Shown: positions 1-12,411 of the stretch, in pieces | Layout: each line of letters starts with the position of its first letter | Numbering within the stretch: position 1 is the first letter of the stretch | Assembly: GCA_030015575.1 (NCBI GenBank) | Contig: JASDDO010000016.1 | Location: 69,499,396-69,563,395 of the forward strand | From: Agapanthus africanus | Lineage: Eukaryota > Streptophyta > Magnoliopsida > Asparagales > Amaryllidaceae | DNA: 64,000 bases | Direction of reading: 5' to 3' | Made by a program: the position numbers and the translations under genes | The notes under the pieces: generated by a model | What the model was told of the DNA's origin: nothing | The model's database searches: none | The model's input: the letters and a program-made list of their open reading frames with translations, nothing else

Positions 1-251
1 ATCCGCATTCGCCACTGGGTCCCGTCATTACCCGTTAGGTTACTTAACTAACGACAGAGCAGGGAATGGACTAGCACGGATGCAAAACATATACAACATC
101 TACTAGTATATATATCAATATATAATATTCGCTCAAGGCATGATAAAATGCAACATCACAGAAATGTAATAAGCATCACAGAATAATACAGATATCTGGG
201 ATCCCCGGGTTTCATAGAGCCGCTACTGAAACCCGACGTTCCCCTGGTCGT

Positions 252-711
252 GTGGATAGCCTGTGCAATGAAATCCTAGACCCCTACGGGTGCGGCAAGT
301 TACCCGCTAAAACCTAAAGCGAGGCAGCCCCCTTCAACAACGTGAATGGACCACCCAGCACTTCACGGAATCCAGTAACTTGGGCACCCCTCCTTGGGTC
401 AACCTTTACCCCCTACGAGTGCGGCGAATAGCTCGCCAATTCTAGAGTGAAGCCCCCTCCATCTCAACGCCATGAGATGCGGGCCAGTTGCCCTCTAGAA
501 CCCGGCTATCCGTGCACCCCTCCGCGGGGTAATCCTAGTACAGAAAGTAAAATATACATACAACGGGTACATCGACCTCAGCCCGGTCGTGCCCCAAAAG
601 AATAATATACAAACAGGCAGTGACGGTAGTCCATATGTCGGAGGCTCGCCCCGCAATATCAAATGTACATATACAACCAAACTGTACTAATATTGTATCC
701 AGGCTATCCAC
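252..711 (-). other. Long-range helix closing leader domain I, Copia-A
   Basis: GTGGATAGCC (252-261) and GGCTATCCAC (702-711) are perfect complements 440 bases apart. They sit at the positions occupied by GAATAGCC / GGCTATTC in Copia-B, -C and -D, so one base pair differs on both sides together. This supports a conserved RNA helix. Confidence 0.6.
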
Positions 712-1020
712 TATGACAAATCCGCAACATCACAGCACAACACAGAACATCAACGTGAATGTCACGTTCGCAAATCCGTCTAAAAGGGTTATAGCAGTTA
801 GACAGGATTTACGGATCAAATGACATTCACGGTCGCAGATATAATGTAAATACTGAGAACTAACATGTTTAAAATTTTTGATCGACTAAATTTACCGAAG
901 TGGGCCCCAAGCACAACTGTAGCACTCAAAGAAAATCTGGGCCCAAACAGAATATACCAAAAACCCCATTTCCAAGTCCAAGACCCTATGTAAAAATTTG
1001 GTGCTACAAGGAGTCTCTAT

Positions 1021-1067
1021 GGCCGCGGAACCGCGGCCAATGCATGGGTTTGGCCGCGGTTCCGCGG
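1021..1067. other. GC-rich inverted repeat in Copia-A leader
   Basis: CCGCGGAACCGCGGCC (1023-1038) is the exact reverse complement of GGCCGCGGTTCCGCGG (1052-1067), giving a 16-bp stem with a 13-nt loop. It lies about 210 nt past the primer-binding site; the other three Copia elements have a counterpart at a similar distance. A role in RNA dimerisation or packaging is inferred only. Confidence 0.75.
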
Positions 1068-1265
1068 TGGAACAATAAAATTAAGCCACCAAATTTTTGC
1101 AGAACTCTTAGAATTGCCTGCACGTATTTCTGGAATGCTCCAAATAATTTTTCGAGCCAAAAAAAATTCGACAAAAAACTGATGCACTTGAAATCGCGGT
1201 TTTGGGATATTTGTTCGATCGAAGCTTTAAACACATTAAAGCAAGCTAGACTAGGTTAATGGCGT

Positions 1266-1278
1266 GGTTCTGATACCA
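1266..1278 (-). other. Primer-binding site of Copia-A
   Basis: The minus strand reads TGGTATCAGAACC one base inside the LTR. It resembles the 3' end of plant initiator tRNA-Met with one difference from the TGGTATCAGAGCC seen in the other Copia elements of this window. Confidence 0.8.
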
Positions 1279-1279
1279 G

Positions 1280-3252
1280 TGTAAGTGCACGGCAGCGCCC
1301 CGGCCGTCAGAACGAGGCCAAAATGCGGAAACGATACTTTTCTTTAACTTTTAAAACTGGCGCTACCGCGTACTAAAAACCCGGATCGGGCCATTAACCT
1401 AATCCTAGCTTACTAGAGAAGGGGTAGAGAGATATACCGAGCGATCCGTGTCCTTCGGTCTTCTCGTCGTCATCCCGATCTCCCCGCGGAATCTCCGGTC
1501 TTCATATCCTCGTCGGAAGGGCACCACATCGCCGGGTTCTTTTACAGGCTCCCACCTCTGGACTGAGGCAACTCGGGCACGAAGTTGGCGAACCGACATG
1601 TCCAAGAATGCTGTAGGATAAGTGTAGAACACTGGGTCTCATGGGGTAAATAGAAGTTGCCATTTTATGAAGGTGGAGGAATGGGCTTTTGGAGATGAGC
1701 TAAAAAGGATTTTGTGCAAGCCAAAAGAACAATTTTCCTACTCCAAAAATTGGGACAACCACCTCTCTAGAATGGCCGGCCACAGCTTGGAGAATGAGAG
1801 AGAAAAGTGATGATCAAGAATCATCATCACAACAAAATCCACACTCATAAACCCATCACCAAACTCATCAAAAACAAAAGTCAAGTAATGATGAACCAAG
1901 AAGTCAAATGATGGTTGAACCATCATGAAGCAACAAGTTACAAAGATCACCCTCCATAATGCTAATTTGCACATTTACAAATAATCCCCTCTACACCAAT
2001 TTTCAGCCAAAGAAAGAACAAAGGAAAAATGGCCGAAACAAAATGCAAACTGGCAACTTCAGAAAAACGATCCCGTAATAAATTACAGGAAAACCCCACG
2101 ACTGTATATACATACCCGCATTTGTATTGCGACCGAATACAAATGCAATAAGACAAAATCTACACTGTACTATACTAGGATCCGGCTTAAACCAAAGCCC
2201 GCTAGTATTATCCGTCCGATCATGATCCGTGCAATACCGCATGTATATGATCGAACCCTGCCATATCTCCATACGGCCTCTACAGCGTTTCGCCCGAAAC
2301 TTGAGAAACGGTCTGTGGGGGACTCTAAAGACTCGTCAATACTTTGGTTGTGGATTTAACCACTAGAACGTCAGAGGTTTAGCCATACATAACGGGCTAC
2401 CAGGTATTGACCAAAAGGGACATCGATAAGCGAAATCATCCTCACACTCTACTGAGCCTGTCAGTGACAATATCCGTACAGTCCGGTCCGTTCGTCTATG
2501 AGCATCGCATGGCGGGCCTAGTGGGTTGGTAAAAGTCAGACCCCCAAAAGCGGTATAAGTCGTGTCGGAGTGTAGCCCAGAACACCCTGAGATACTACTG
2601 GAATACCTACCAGTAAATCTCCTGCCTTGGCTAAGGACTTCGTGTAATGGCTCTCCTAGACACAGCGCGACCTCACCCCCAATACCAGGAAAGACGAACC
2701 CCTGCAAATCCGCTCACTGCCTCCATGTGGCTCGGGACTGTACCCAACTAAAACCTGTTTGGACGAATCCTTTGAGCCATGGTAGGGTAGTAATCAAAGT
2801 ACAGTAGGAACTCACACGAGACAAATGACAATCTCAGGTCGATGAACTAACCAGTACACATGTCACCAGGGAACTGCTATCTGACGTCTGGTATAAGACC
2901 AACTAGCATGTTCCAGGCGAGTCCTGTCCGGTGTACTCATAACCCAATGAGCAACTGTATACATCTTAGGTGAACCAACTGACACCAGTGGCTTGTGAGA
3001 CCGGCCACCACCCCTCGTCGGGGTCTCGACTGTATACACTAGTCTACTCTGGAGTATCGATGCCCTGTCTCGAAAACTCCCACCACTAGGGACCTTTTAA
3101 GGATGTGCTTATAGACCCCAGCTCCCACGTATATGATCGCCATCATACTGCTGGCCGTCAAGCAAGAATCCTAAGGGCTCTATCAACGTGCAATAGTGAC
3201 CTGTAAGGTCACCTGAAACAGTACACGAACTGTGGCCTGCTGGTTATGCGCA
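1280..3252 (-). repeat. 5' LTR of Copia-A
   Basis: Starts with TG directly beside the primer-binding site and runs about 1.97 kb. The inner boundary is well placed by the primer-binding site. The outer boundary (about 3252) is inferred from where similarity to LARD internal DNA resumes. Partner LTR is outside the window, so no age can be given. Confidence 0.72.
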
Positions 3253-4770
3253 ATATGACCGCTCCTGGGTCCAAGTCTTCTTATTTAGTATTCCAGAAAG
3301 GTCCTGTCGAGGTCTCTCCTAAATCTCGTTTATGCCGAACTTCCCGGAAGTTACCACCCTTTACTATATCTGTTTCTTGTTCCGGAACGGTTGCATTCTC
3401 ATCGCGACTCCTTCTGGAAGATATATCAATAATCAACTCCTCTGCATGCGTATCGCATCTCTGATATCGGCGGAGTGGAACGTCATCTGATAAAGATCTC
3501 ATACGAACCTCTTACTCCACTTTTCTCTGCTGTCGACTGCTTCAGACTCGTCTCTTCGTGGCTGCATGGACTGTGCTCCAACGGCTATACTCGTATCTGG
3601 TGTCTCCCAAGCAATGCATCACATCACATGATATCTGAATGACGTCGAACCTTTCGATCGATTTTTCAAGGTTCCATAATCCACCAAGAGCTCAACATCT
3701 TGGGTACAGTTTAATAGTACTCCAGTACATGCCACAACACCTGCGGATCAACCGTAGAAGGGCAAACCCAAGCCTCACTAATGGCACCGTTGAACTGCCG
3801 CAAACCCTAAGGTTCAAAGGCGTTCCATGGTCATTACGTCGAGTTAGGTTTTCATTCTTCTAGAGGGTCCATAGAATTACTTGTATCTGTCTCTGAATAC
3901 TTTAAACTTGGAAAATGGGCTCCTGGCATTCGATCGTCTCCATCGACTCTCAACGTACCTGCGTGAAGTCGTCTCTAGCTGGAATCAACCTATCTGATGA
4001 CCTCTCATCGGGGTAAGCGAATGAACCACATGTCCTAGTCATTCATCCTCGGGTGACTAGCGACCTTCTATCATATCTCTAAGTATAACTCGTACTGCAA
4101 TAGCTCCAATATCTGGGGCAATATATCGTCATTTGCAGCAGCAACTGGCTTATTCGTCTGCACGCTGAACAGTGCCTCAATCATCATGAATAAGCGAGAC
4201 ATCAATGGTCATCACATTCTGGCTGGCCTCTATCAGTGGCTCAATCCTCTAGTGCTAATCTGCACGTCCGAGAAATCTTGTAAAAGCGATCCGTCAAACG
4301 CTCAAGGCGTGAAAACACAATAAAAAGACGCCTCTATGCAATCGTATGTCTCTGGAATCATGCCCTGGTCAGTCCTCGTTCGTGATGAGCTCGTGCTGAC
4401 GCAATTCTAGCCGTAGCTCTCTCTGCCCGTGTAATCGTGGCAGCAAAATCATAACCAATATCGATGAGGATAGATCATAGGAATAAATATAATACTGTGC
4501 AAGGAAATGTACATCCTAAGGCTCTTTAAGAGGAGTAGCGTGTCGTAATTATGCCGTGGAACATACACACGGTACGTCACTCTCCTTAAGTCTCCTACTC
4601 CATCAACCAATGTTAACCTATGCGACGAAAGTTCGGGTCTAATACCCCCTCGACTAAGTCTTAGTTCCGTAAGGTCAAGCCTAAGTTCTGAATATATACA
4701 AACGCTCTAGGCTCCACATAGTCAAACTTAGACTCAAACCAAGGTTAACCTAGTGCTCTAATACCAACTT
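3253..4770 (-). mobile_element. LARD-1 internal domain, partial
   Basis: Non-coding internal sequence of a large retrotransposon derivative on the minus strand, cut on the left by Copia-A. It matches, in reverse complement, the internal domain of LARD-2 (23505 onward) and parallels LARD-3 (about 53200-55309). Shared landmarks are the primer-binding site at 4755-4766 and the shared block at 3747-3870. No frame longer than about 80 codons is convincing. The primer-binding site and LTR ends resemble Ty3-type Tekay/Del elements, so a Ty3-type origin is inferred, not shown. Confidence 0.7.
4755..4766 (-). other. Primer-binding site of LARD-1
   Basis: The minus strand reads TGGTATTAGAGC four bases from the LTR end, one base off the initiator tRNA-Met type site of LARD-2 and LARD-3. 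Confidence 0.7.
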
Positions 4771-5608
4771 TGTCACGATCCGAAATAGCACGTGACTGGC
4801 CCTCGAATCATATGAATTCTATAGGACCTCATCTAATTCAAGAATGCCAAAAGCCCAGAAATCTAAAACCATTTTAAGGAAGAAGTAAAGAAAACTAGTT
4901 TTAAAACAAGTGTTTTAAAATAACATAAGCCGAATATGCATTTGAAAAATCCTAAGTCTTATCTGAAAATTTAGGCAGAGTTTCCTTTGTAAATACTGGC
5001 CCTGAACGGGGTACAACATGAATAATATATACATCAATGATAAAAGGCATCCCCAAGCGGGAGCTAGCTCTTCGTCAATCGACGGTCACAACCACGAAAA
5101 TAATATATTATACAATGCCGAAGGGCGATGATCAAAACTCAAAAGGAAACTCAAAATCATTAAGAAAACCATAATACTATAATGCGTGACTCTAAGGTCG
5201 AAATAATACACAATTGGTTTTCTAAGTCTGAAATAAATATAAAAGTCTGGTTGATGGAATTTTACTAGATACAACAATTAAAATAATATACAAGGGTGGT
5301 CACGATGCGAGTGAACCCACCTACCAAAACAATCACCCAGAAAGGAAGCAGTGTGCCAGAAAGCCGCAATGAAACCTGTACGGCAAAACCTGCAAGAACT
5401 GTGGCACAACGGGGGTGAGTTGCCAACTCATGAGTAGAAAACATCACAGAGTAGAAATCGTATGTATGACTCAATCCTAGGTCAATACGATCAGTAATAT
5501 ATATCCTTAATATGATAAAGTCTGAAGCATGATAAGGTGGCAAGGGTAAACATCTATATATAAGTGTAATACCGAGTGCTCGTGTCAGTGCCTCAGGTAG
5601 CAACATAT
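4771..5608 (-). repeat. LARD-1 5' LTR, piece 1 (3' end of LTR)
   Basis: Begins TGTCACGATCC, the reverse complement of the ...TCGTGACA end that LARD-2 carries. It holds the conserved block near the LTR 3' end (about 5050-5095, matching 23165-23210). It is interrupted at 5608 by Copia-B and resumes at 15948. Confidence 0.8.
5604..5608. repeat. Target-site duplication of Copia-B, left copy
   Basis: CATAT, repeated at 15948-15952 on the other side of the element. Confidence 0.9.
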
Positions 5609-7809
5609 TGTAGGGTTACTAGGCACTATCACAAAGCTCATAAGGCATCAACCATGCCAAATCTAAATTTTTTCAAATGCCGAACAACCTAAAGCGAGGA
5701 TCTTTGCTAGATATTTAGGGTTAACAAAACATGTAAACAACTTTATATCTAAGAGAGTGGGATTACAACCTTTGTAGTCCGCTACTTCGCTTCATAAGCT
5801 CTGAGTAGTAGTCCCTTCATCACGATCTATGAACTTCCGGACTCTAGAGAGGATCCACAAGCCGAATGATCCATGCATGCTTGAAGTCTTCTTTTTCGAA
5901 GATGATCTACCTTGAAGAATCATTAACTCAAGCTCTCACTTCTCTAATCAAGTATTAATGAAGTGAACACGCTAATCTAAGTGGCTAGATTAGATGAGGA
6001 TGATGTAGTAGGAATTTTGCTCTCATTTGTTTTCAAAATCTCACTCAATATCATCACAAAAGAAAAACCTAGTAAAGCTTTTTCAAGAGCTCAAGGAAGA
6101 AGAAGATGAATAATTCCTTTTGTGATGAATAATGAATTATTGCCATGGTTACCATTGCAACCCTTGGTTAATAAAGAAAGGATTTATCCATTGTAGAGAT
6201 TTAACTAGGGTAAAGGGTTTGGGTTGGGTTAGGAAATATCTCCACAAAATATCAACAAAATATCTTTGCTTAAAACAAAACAAAGCTTCTAGAAGTTTCA
6301 TGAAAAAGCTAACCCAAATCAAACCCTAAATATGTTTAATCTCCACAAATCATGTTGCATTTGTAATCATAACTTGTTACAATATTATATATCACATATA
6401 TAATATATTTTTGTAACAAAAGAAAATAATACATTTAACATATATCGCATATATATCAATGTATTATTCGGTGTGAAAATGAATCAATAAAGCGAGCCAA
6501 TATTAGTTAATATAATGTAATATATCACATATATAATTATACATTAAATTATCGAATCAACACTTGATCCGACAATCCGGCTATACCGCATATAACCGAC
6601 TAATATAACATGTACCGATTCATCGAATCAACACTTGATCCGATGACCCGGCTATATCATATATAGCGAGAATAGAATACGGTATCTCATATCGTATTAT
6701 TCTCGGTCCCGCACATATCACATATATGCTCCTTCTCCGTTTTGCCTGAGTCAAGAAACCTCTGTGTAGGACTCTAAAGAATCGTTAATACGCCGGCAGT
6801 AGGTGATGATCATATCAAACACCCACAAGTTGCAAGCAGTCAGCTAAACGTAACAGCCACCCAGGTATTGAGTGATCAGAAGATCATCAAGCAAGCATGT
6901 ACAATCTCCTGTGAATCCAATCAGTACCACTACCGTACAGTCCGGTCTCTTCGTCTGATATGTCGCATATCCAGTCTATGGGTGGTATACGTCAGACCCC
7001 GGTAACCGATAAGTCGTATCAATGTGAGGCTCATAACAGGTCGAGAAACTACTGATAACACTTACCAGTAGAACTCTATAACATCCCTGGCCAGGGACTT
7101 CCAGTTATAGCCAATCGAACACAGCACAACATTAACTCCCTATACCGGGAGAGAAGAAACCCCTCCTATCGCTCATTGCCTTCATGTGATTCGAGACTGT
7201 GCCCAAAAGCCACCGTTTTGTACGCCCTCTTGGACGTGGTAAGGTGGAAATCAAAGCACAGTGGGAATCACACAAGACTCTATGACGATCTCGGGTCTAC
7301 AGACTACCCTGTACCAGAGTCACCAGAGAACTGCCATCTGACGTGAGGTATAATACCATCTGGGAGTTCTCGGCGAGTCCGTTCAGTGTACCCAGTCTCC
7401 ATTGAGCACCTGTACACCATCTTTGATGTCAAACACCGATGGATATGGGATCATCCATCGCCCATTATATGGGTCAAAATGCGTATACGCTAGTCTACTC
7501 TGGTGTATCGATGTCCTGTCTCGATACATCCTCGACTAGGAACAATTATAGGATGTACTCATAGACTATCGTGGCCCCACTAGTTTGATCTCATCATAGT
7601 CCCAGTAGTCGAGTACGTATCCTAAGGGCTTTATCAATATGTGAGAGCAAGACAGTAAACTAATACAAGTCAACATGTTAAGACAAACTGAAACCAAAAA
7701 GCATACTATCATGTCGAGCAAGAAAGTCCTCTCTATATATATCCAAGCATCCACTATAATATACATCATATGTACAACAATGGCCTCTAGGGCATATATA
7801 TAACTAGCA
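5609..7809 (-). repeat. 3' LTR of Copia-B
   Basis: 2201 bp, TG...CA ended in the plus reading (TGTAGGGTTAC to AACTAGCA). In element sense it opens with the word GCCCTAGAGGCC that also marks the Copia-C and Copia-D LTR starts. It holds an array of AT-rich hairpins at 6374-6735 (see findings). Confidence 0.92.
6374..6735. repeat. Array of short inverted repeats with a shared apex
   Basis: Successive hairpins have different arms but nearly the same centre, ATAT-CNC-ATAT or close. Clear ones are 6374-6419 (arms TTGTTAC / GTAACAA plus an inner 11-bp stem), 6425-6468 (AATAATACAT / ATGTATTATT), 6651-6667 (GCTATAT / ATATAGC) and 6667-6705. The other LTR carries the same array at about 14512-14880. 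Confidence 0.65.
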
Positions 7810-7822
7810 ATCTCCTACTTGC
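7810..7822 (-). other. Polypurine tract of Copia-B
   Basis: The minus strand reads GCAAGTAGGAGAT directly before the 3' LTR. It matches the CAAGTGGGAGAT tract of Copia-C and would prime plus-strand DNA synthesis. Confidence 0.8.
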
Positions 7823-7823
7823 A

Positions 7824-10800
7824 CTAAGGCCAGCTGTTGTAGTATCTCATACCCAACATCCCGAAGAGTCTCTCAAACCGTGTCTGGGGAATGGCCTTCG
7901 TGAATGGATCCGCAGTGTTGTCCTTCGTATCAACTCTCCTGACCTCGATCTCCCGGCGATCAACTATCTCCCGGATCAGGTGATACCGCCTCAGAATATG
8001 TCTGGATTTCTGATGGGACCTGGGTTCCTTGGCCAAAGCCACAGCTCCATTGTTATCACAATACAAAAGTATTGGATGCTTAATAGATGGAACCACACCA
8101 AGTTCAGTAATGAACTTCTTCATCCAGGCAGCCTCTTTTGCAGCATCATTGGCATAGATGTATTCAGCCTCCATCGTCGAGTATGCAACGGTTTCCTATT
8201 TGGAACTCTTCCAACACACCGCCCCTCCATTGAGGGTAAAGACAAACCCCGAGTGCGACTTAGAGTCGTCCTTATCACTTTGGAAGCTTGAATCGGTAAA
8301 GGAATCCACCTGGAGTTCTCCGTTACCATACACCAAGAACATCTTCTTAGTTCTTCTTAAGTACTTGAGAATGTTCTTCACAGCTATCCAGTGACTCTCT
8401 CCAGGATCTGCTTGATACCTACTCAGTATACTTAGTGAGTATGCTACATCGGGTTTGGTACATAGCATCACATACATGATAGAGCCAACTGCTGAAGCAC
8501 AGGGTATCCCTTGCATGCGAGCTCTTTCCAAATCAGTCTTAGGAGATATCTCTTTGGAGAGAGTGAGTCCAGAGATTGTGGGTAGGTTCCCATGCTTGGA
8601 TTCTTCCATACTAAACCTCTTTAGTATGGTGTCAATGTATTTGGATTGGGACAATCCCAGTATCCGTTTAGATCTATCTCTATAGATCATTATTCCCAGT
8701 ATGCAAGAGGCATCACCTAGATCTTTCATTGAGAATTATTGTGATAAGAAGAGCTTGACCGATTGCAGCATAGGAACATCATTTCCTATCAAGAGTATGT
8801 CATCGACGTATAATACGAGGAAGACAACCTTACTCTATGCAACCTTTTTTTATATATACAAGGTTCATCTACGTTTTTGATGAAGTCAAACTCTTTGACA
8901 ACAACATCAAAGCAAATTTTCCAACTCCGCGATGCCTGTTTTAACCCGTAGATGGATTTAAGAAGCTTGCACACCTTTCCGCTGCTCCCACTATCTACGA
9001 AGCCCTCTGGCTGAGTCATGTACACGCATTCCTCTAAATCACCATTTAGAAAGGCGGTCTTAATATCCATTTGCCAGATATCGTAGTCATGGTATGCATC
9101 AATGACAAGTAAGATCCGGATGGACTTAAGCATAGCCACTGGAGAAAAGGTTTCTTCATAATCCACACCTGGTCGTTGACGAAAATCCTTTGCAACAAGT
9201 CTAGCTTTGTAAGTCTCAACTTTTCCATCTACACCAAGTTTCTTCTTAAAGATCCATTTGCTCCCAATGGGTTTTACCCCTTCAGGAGCATCTTCCGAAG
9301 TCCATACTTTGTTGGTGTACATGTATTCCATCTCAGATCGCATTGCATCCAGCCACTTCACGGAGTCCCCACTCGTGATGTCCTGCTCGAAGCTAGTCGG
9401 GTCATCATCTTCCATGATGCAATCCTCGCTCCCACCATCAACGAGAAAACCGTAGTATCTCTCAGGTGGATGAGAAAACCTACAAGATCGGCGGAGAGGC
9501 TGAGGTTCGTTGGCTACTATCGAGTCCTCTTATTCTACTAAATCTTCAGTTGTAATTTGTTCTGCTGGAACTTCTTCTAGCTCTACCGCATCGCCACTAA
9601 TTTCTTTTGCAAGAAATTCCTTTTCTAAAAAGGTGGCATGTCGAGAAACAAACACCTTTTGTTCCTCGCCGTGGTAGAAAAGATATCCATGTGAATATTT
9701 AGGATATCCTACAAACTTACAAAGAACTGACCGTGTCTCGAGTTTGTCCGGATTTTGCTTTTTGACATAGGCCGGACAGCCCCATATCTTAACTCGTTTA
9801 AGACATGGTCTCTTCCCACTCCATATCTCATATTGTGTGGTAGGTACAGATTTAGATGAAACTTGATTCAATAGGTATGCAGCTATCTCCAGTGCATGTC
9901 CCCAGAAGGAAATAGGTAACTCATCAATGCTCATTATAGAGCGCACCATATCTAATAGGGTGTGATTCATCCGCTCCGATACACCATTGTGCTGTGGTGT
10001 ATAAGGAGGAGTAAGCTGAGAGAGAATCCCATTCTCTTTTAGATAGTCCAGAAACTCATTGCTTAAGTATTCTCCTCCTCGATCAGATCGTAGAATCTTA
10101 ATACTTTTGCCCGTTTGGTTCTCTACTTCGTGCTTATATTCCCTGAATTTCTCAAAAGCTTCAGACTTGTGTTTCATCAGGAACACATGTCCGTATCTTG
10201 AGAGATCGTCAGTGAATGTAATGAGATAGGAAGAACCTTTCCTGGCATGTGCAGACATGGGACCACATACATCACTATGTATCAGCCCCAAGAGTACTGT
10301 AACTCTTTCTCCGTATCCACTAAACAGAGTTTTGGTCATCTTGCCTTTGAGACATGACTGGCAAGTATCATAAGATGATAATTCGAACGGATTCAAATAT
10401 CCATTCTTATGTAACTTAGCTAGCCGTGTCGCATTGATATGACCTAGTCTACTATGCCATAAGAAGGATTCTTTCATTTCTGAACTTTTCCTTTTGTTTG
10501 TGTTCTGTACATTAAGAATTGTAGTTTGATTTAGAACGTACATGCCATTATTTAACGATCCTGATCCTATCAACTTTTGATTCAGGAATATGTTCATAAC
10601 ATTATCCTGTATTACAAAATTATATCCTTCTTTATTCAATAAAGAAACTGATATAATATTGCATATCAGGGTCGGAATGTTATAGCATTCGTTCAGAATC
10701 AATGTATTACCTTTTGGTAACAGATGGTGATATTCGCCAACAGCCTTGGCTGCAACATCTGCACCATTCCCTACTCTTACGGAATGATCATCCATTCCCA

Positions 10801-11134
10801 GTTCTCTACCTTTACGTAGCCCATGTAACATATCACATATGTGGGATCCTGATCCGGTATCTAATACCCAGGACGTAGAGTGAACTGAGAAACAGTTCTC
10901 AATAACTAACACTTCCGAAGAAGATGCATCCGCATGCTTGTTCTTCGTTTGGGCGGTGTGAGAATCCAGATATTCTCCTATTTCCTGCTCAGTCTTATAA
11001 CACTTATAAGAAAGAACGGGACCAACGTTCCCCTGCTCAGTATAATAAGCGGGTTCAGTCAATACATCCATGTTATTATCTTGATTAAGGCCTGACTTGG
11101 TCGCTACCTGAAGAGAGAGAGAAGGAAAAAACAC
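7824..11134 (-). pseudogene. pol: Copia-type pol region of Copia-B (broken)
   Basis: The region encodes, in Copia order on the minus strand: protease with a DTGSGSH motif (about 10840-10870), the pre-integrase zinc-binding segment (about 10330-10470), integrase core with SDVCGPM, TDDLSR and DRGGEY motifs (about 9950-10310), reverse transcriptase (about 8720-9290) and RNase H with CDNNGAV (about 7900-8200). The order protease, integrase, reverse transcriptase defines Copia rather than Ty3. The frame is broken about three times, so it is a fossil. It ends just before the polypurine tract. The closest relative in the window is the pol of Copia-C. No nucleocapsid-like zinc knuckle precedes the protease. 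Confidence 0.92.
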
Positions 11135-11192
11135 TTTAGCGTATGCTCTTGCAAGATTAGATTGGTTATTATCTTATCTAATCAGGATGTCT

Positions 11193-11455
11193 CCCACTGT
11201 TTTTATCAAATCTTCCTTCAAACCCTAAAAGGAAAAACTAGCCGGGATTAATTACACCTCACGAGTTCGCCAATCTTTCAGCCAGATCAGTGTTGGTACT
11301 TTGAGGGAGGTTCCCCGTACATTCGCACGGACCTAATTAAAATAAACCTCGTTTTCCCAGAGGAATAACCCCGTTAACACCTTTCTAGTCACCTACTTGA
11401 CCGGCTAATTGTCCTGTGTAAAACTCTACCAGGAGTAACTTTTACTCGCAGTAGG
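11193..11455 (-). other. Leader domain II RNA fold, Copia-B
   Basis: Closing arms are 11193-11199 and 11449-11455 (element sense CCTACTG with CAGTGGG). Inside are GGTGTT / AACACT (11376-11381, 11289-11294), GAGGTT / AACCTC (11345-11350, 11307-11312), CCGTGC / GTACGG (11325-11330, 11315-11320) and a hairpin at 11360-11372. Differences from Copia-C keep pairing, often as G-U pairs. Confidence 0.6.
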
Positions 11456-11545
11456 TATCGGGATCCATCTATCTCATAGATGGTATGCAATCTCATTGCA
11501 AATTTCAACACTTGAAATTCCCGATAATGCTTTTTCCCCTAACCC

Positions 11546-11754
11546 CCTATGACCTTGACAAAGGCCAATAACCCATAGGAAGCTAGTCAAGTTCAACCCG
11601 TCATTTCTTGATTGAAATAAACCCACCCGCACGACCCTTGACAAAGGCCAACAAGGTCGTACGACTATCCTAATCCAATCGCATCACATGCTTAAACAGA
11701 TAAGTACTAGTCAGCTACCGTACACTACGCCTTGACAAAGGCTAACAAACGCAG
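11546..11754 (-). other. Three apex-sharing hairpins, Copia-B leader
   Basis: Hairpins at 11725-11754, 11629-11662 and 11546-11579 share the element-sense apex around GGCCTTTGTCAAGG with different outer arms. The second has arms GTACGACCTTG / CAAGGGTCGTGC with one bulged G. The third is the weakest here. Confidence 0.62.
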
Positions 11755-11896
11755 CACGAATACTAAATAGTCTTTATCTGAAATGACGGAGGGTTACGCA
11801 GGTTTTTCAGAAAACCATGAGCGTAATGAACTTGATATCGTTGTAGAAACAAGTGATTTTGAAAAGGAGTGTTTTTTAGGGTTTCCTAGTTTCGCT

Positions 11897-12114
11897 AAAG
11901 AGGTCACTCCCGGTGAAGAGATCTCAGCTCTTTCCTCATCGAATAAGGTGCAGGGTATATCATATATACCACTTTGTAAAGCAAGAACTATAGAAGCAAT
12001 CAAAAAAAACCGTGAGTTTGTAGCATCTTCCAATTTTGCTAAAGAAGTCACTCCCGGTCAAGGGATCTTGGCTCTTTCCTCATCGAATAAGGTGCAGGGT
12101 ATATCATATATACC
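11897..12114 (-). other. Duplicated double-hairpin unit, Copia-B leader
   Basis: Two units. Each has a hairpin GGTATAT / ATATACC (11954-11970 and 12098-12114) and a neighbouring stem of the AAAGAG / CTCTTT type (11897-11902 with 11928-11933; a weaker version at about 12041-12077). The opposite strand happens to be open for 122 codons, which I treat as a by-product. Confidence 0.62.
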
Positions 12115-12411
12115 GCTATGCAAAGCAAAACTGTTTCTACCCTTTTTATAAAGTTTTGATTCTACATCTTCTTTTAGGTTTCTTTTCTTTTATTAATCTC
12201 ATTAATAAATCCTATCAGTTATGCTTCCTAAGCATTACAGAAGAAACGAAAGCTGTAATATTTATATATCATATATATAGTATAAGCATTCGTCTCAGGC
12301 AGTAATATGATCTCATTACAGAACATTGCAGCTGAAAATAACATATGAAATATTGGATATACTAGGACGTCCGTGTTTTATTTCAAGCCTGTATAAAAAA
12401 CGGATTCCACG

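Larger units (their letters stand above)
1..3252 (-). mobile_element. Copia-A, partial LTR retrotransposon (leader plus one LTR)
   Basis: The minus strand reads LTR (1280-3252), primer-binding site (1266-1278), then leader running off the left edge. The far-left bases match, in reverse complement, the leader of Copia-D near 60280-60345, so the window opens inside the leader and pol would lie further left. LTR blocks around 2170-2960 resemble the Copia-D LTR around 57640-58200. At about 3252 the sequence changes to LARD-1 internal DNA, so this element is inserted in LARD-1. The exact outer LTR end is uncertain by some bases. No coding domain is visible in the part shown. Confidence 0.8.

Noticed and set aside
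11783-12151. A 122-codon frame opposite to Copia-B, with a similar 106-codon frame opposite to Copia-C (37405-37725), both repeating SFAKEVTPGE-like words
   Set aside because: The repeated words are the reverse complement of the duplicated double-hairpin unit. Differences between copies follow base pairing and do not look like codon constraint, and Copia-D shows no matching long antisense frame.
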